From Adineta ricciae (Eukaryota; Rotifera; Eurotatoria; Adinetida; Adinetidae): a DNA stretch of 64,000 bases. Positions 61,913 to 64,000 of this stretch are shown piece after piece; position 1 is the stretch's first letter, and every line of letters begins with the position of its first letter. The DNA lies in NCBI GenBank assembly GCA_905250025.1, contig CAJNOJ010000263.1, positions 1 through 64,000 of the forward strand, in the 5' to 3' direction. Position numbers and translations under genes: made by a program. The notes under the pieces were generated by a model. The model was not told the origin of the DNA. It ran no database searches and saw only the letters and a program-made list of their open reading frames with translations.

Positions 61913-62726
61913 TTATTTGTTAAAGAGAAATGTTCCTAATTTGACTTTATCAATCGATGTTTGTTGTTGATACAAAGCACAAATTTCAAATGGTTGTAAC
62001 CATCGTGTCCAAACAGATATATCAGCAATTTTACCAATCCATGGATTATGATGTTCATTATTCTTTGTTCCAATATACAAAATATTTGGCAAATGAATGG
62101 TTTGTTCGTACCATTGTGAAGAATTCCAAGATTGATGATAAGGTTCTCGTATTTCTGTTCGATTTTGTATGTTAGTCATGTCTACACTGCTCACTTGTTT
62201 TCCATTGACCCAAAGATCTTGGATATTTCGATTAACTCGAGCAACAACATGATACCATCGATGAGGTTCTGTCTTTTGACGATCTTCACATCCAAATGCA
62301 TATTTAGCTGATGAAATCATAATTTGATTATGAATATTTGTATTTACATGAAAACCAAGATGAAGCCAAGCATGATTAACAAGATATTGATCATTCCAAC
62401 AGCCAATCGCTGTTCGCCATCCTCCTTCTTGTTGATTTCTATTCCATGCTTTTGAATCAGCCCAAAACCAAATGGAAACTGAATAAGTAGTTGTTTGATA
62501 CTGAACTTTATCTTGAACAGGAAAATCAATAGAACATTGACCATCGAATACAACACATTTACCAAGAAAACAATCTTCGATTGTTGGTTGACCCATTAAC
62601 ATATAATTATTCGTAAGAACACCACTGGAATCGTGTCCAATATTATTAATATCATCAAACTTCCACCATCCGATGAGTTGATCTCGATTGAGACCATTTA
62701 CAAAATATTTATTGAGAAACCATTCA
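61913..62726 (-). CDS. LamG/concanavalin A-like lectin-domain protein (N-terminus cut by gap)
   Basis: Open from the N at 62727 to a stop at 61913, about 270 residues. LamG-type jelly-roll features: LIGWWKFDD, CVVFDGQCSIDFPV, YSVSIWFWAD, RWYHVVARVN with DLWVNGKQV, and WIGKIADISVWTRWLQPFEI. The match is to the LamG_3 group used in adhesion and carbohydrate-binding proteins. The 5' exons are lost at the assembly gap, so the full architecture is unknown. Confidence 0.75.
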
Positions 62727-62727
62727 N
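62727..62727. other. Assembly gap
   Basis: N joining a minus-strand LamG gene to BCS1-like copy C. The 47 bases that follow match the 47 bases before the N at 4227 except for one mismatch. Confidence 0.85.
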
Positions 62728-63473
62728 TTGAATTCATACGACATGGTCGACTTTGATTTCGATAAAAAAATCATCATTTTCGAAGATATCGACTGCAGTG
62801 AGTGTTAAGATTTTTGTGAGAGAGCAAGTTTTTCGATCAGAGATTTATTAACAGTGTCGCAAATCCTTCAACAGCGATTGACAACGGGATCTATATGTCC
62901 AACAACGTCGGATGTTGAAGTACCATCGATCGAAAAAGATGAAATTATTTTTCATCTCGAAGACAACGATATCAAAGCGAGAAAAAAGAAAATACCCAAA
63001 CAAACATTAAGAAATATGTTAGGTAAGTTGTGCAATCACAAAAATGACCGAAGTTTTGTTTCGTTGGAATTCTAGATGATACTCCAAACGCTCCGAAAGA
63101 TCCGTTAACGCTGTCATTTCTTCTAAATCTGATTGACGGAATTATTGAACAACCATCGCGTATACTAATCATGACTACGAATCATCCTGAACAAATCGAT
63201 CCTGCTCTTCTTCGACCAGGCCGCGTCGACATTAAACAAGAATTTCAACGATGTACGAAACCGATCGTGAAAACAATCATCGAATACTTCTTCGAGGAAG
63301 AAAACGATATTGATGTCTCTCAATTGACTGATTGTGTTCATTCGCCAGCTGAAGTCATTGCAGCATGTATGTCGTCATCAGATGGAAAAAATGCTGTGCA
63401 ATTGCTTTCGGAACAAACATTACCCAATGTCATTGTCGAGGCACGAAATGTCGTCGGACCTGACAAAGAATAG
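62728..63473 (+). CDS. BCS1-like AAA ATPase, copy C (5' part missing)
   Basis: Matches copy B from 9856 on. Exons 62728-62797 (partial, with Walker B IIIFEDIDCS), 62855-63022 and 63076-63473 give the C-terminal half: charged insertion (KARKKK), sensor 1 (MTTNHPEQIDPALLRPGRVD) and the same C-terminus. Amino-acid changes against copy B are few (for example RLTTGS for RLIPGS, NVVGPDKE for NFTGSDKE). The missing 5' part is probably copy A at 3072-4226. Confidence 0.8.
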
Positions 63474-63706
63474 TAGTGTGAGATAAAATTTCGTGATTGT
63501 GTTGACTTTCTTCATCAAATACATACATAGAATATACTATAAGCAAATGATGAAATTCTTACTGTATTCGAAGTGATGGAAAGTATAGTGAAGGCGTGCA
63601 AAGATATTATCGAATAAAAAAATACGTACAGGAAAGAAAAAAGAAATATTTCTACACGTGCGTGGAGAAAAGAAACTCGAATATATTCGAGTCATTTCGA
63701 GAAAGA

Positions 63707-64000
63707 ATGACGAGCGAGCCGGTTCACTTCTACGGTCGGAATAAACCGTTTAATGAATTTAGTAATTTTCACGAAGCTCCCATTGAATTGGATGGATACA
63801 CATGGCCAACGACTGAACATTATTTCCAAGCACAGAAGTTTGTTCACGATCAAGAACATTATCTACATGTCTTGAACTTACCCGCTCCACGTGCGGCATT
63901 TAATTACGTACGAACGTATAAATCTTTCGTTCGACCTGATTGGGCAGATGTAAAAGATGAAGTTATGCTTAAAGCTTGCATGGCTAAGTTTGGACAACAT
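63707..64000 (+). CDS. NADAR-domain protein, second copy (runs off the window)
   Basis: Starts at ATG 63707 and is nearly identical to 10837-11292: FYGRNKPFNEFSNFHEAP, WPTTEHYFQAQKF. The C-terminal DGGDGSG motif lies beyond the window. It sits at the same distance (about 235 bp) behind the BCS1-like gene as in copy B. It confirms that the two-gene module was duplicated as a unit. Confidence 0.85.
   Translation, partial: MTSEPVHFYGRNKPFNEFSNFHEAPIELDGYTWPTTEHYFQAQKFVHDQEHYLHVLNLPAPRAAFNYVRTYKSFVRPDWADVKDEVMLKACMAKFGQH

Overview
The window looks like nuclear DNA of an invertebrate animal, most probably a bdelloid rotifer. The support is AT-rich DNA, many 50-65 nt GT-AG introns, and typical animal genes (FEM1-like ankyrin protein, cathepsin L, astacin, rhodopsin-type GPCR, 14-3-3, a STRA6-like receptor, an NWD-like NACHT protein). 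These are mixed with families that bdelloids carry in large numbers: NHL-repeat proteins, arginine ADP-ribosyltransferases, NADAR proteins and pentapeptide-repeat membrane proteins. The taxon is inferred from gene content only.

The main content is a compact set of shikimate-pathway genes in the middle, at about 25.5-47.0 kb. Reading order: a prephenate-dehydratase-like protein (25533-26102, minus), chorismate synthase (27005-29130, minus, three exons), class I DAHP synthase (31220-32368, minus), a fused isochorismate pyruvate lyase/isochorismate synthase (36325-38271, plus), and one pentafunctional AROM gene (41536-46989, plus, two exons). AROM contributes five steps, DAHP synthase the first and chorismate synthase the last, so all seven steps from erythrose-4-phosphate and PEP to chorismate are encoded within 21.5 kb. 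The fusion protein and the dehydratase-like protein would then lead from chorismate towards salicylate and/or an (iso)prephenate-derived aryl pyruvate. Animals normally lack this pathway. The genes sit in gap-free sequence between animal genes, and two of them contain spliceosomal introns, which points to horizontal acquisition and not contamination.

Left flank (0-25 kb): a nonsense-bearing exonuclease-like pseudogene, a first partial copy of a BCS1-like AAA ATPase, an NWD-like NACHT gene cut by an assembly gap, an astacin protease, a full BCS1-like plus NADAR module, a broken FAD monooxygenase, a cathepsin L homologue with its catalytic Cys replaced by Ser, a FEM1 homologue, a GPCR, an NHL pseudogene, a ZZ-type zinc-finger protein and a decayed non-LTR retrotransposon. 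Right flank (49-64 kb): an ADP-ribosyltransferase, an EGF-STRA6 fusion, a GH9 cellulase with a CBM2-like N-terminus, a PAN-NHL protein, a seven-exon 14-3-3, a pentapeptide-repeat membrane protein, a truncated LamG protein and a third, partial BCS1-NADAR copy.

Single N bases at 2691, 4227 and 62727 mark joins. The sequence left of 4227 and right of 62727 overlaps by 47 bases with one mismatch and together reconstitutes one BCS1-NADAR module, so the placement of the 4228-62726 block within this scaffold may be wrong. The long intergenic stretches within and around the shikimate set hold only small repeats, hairpins and no recognisable genes.
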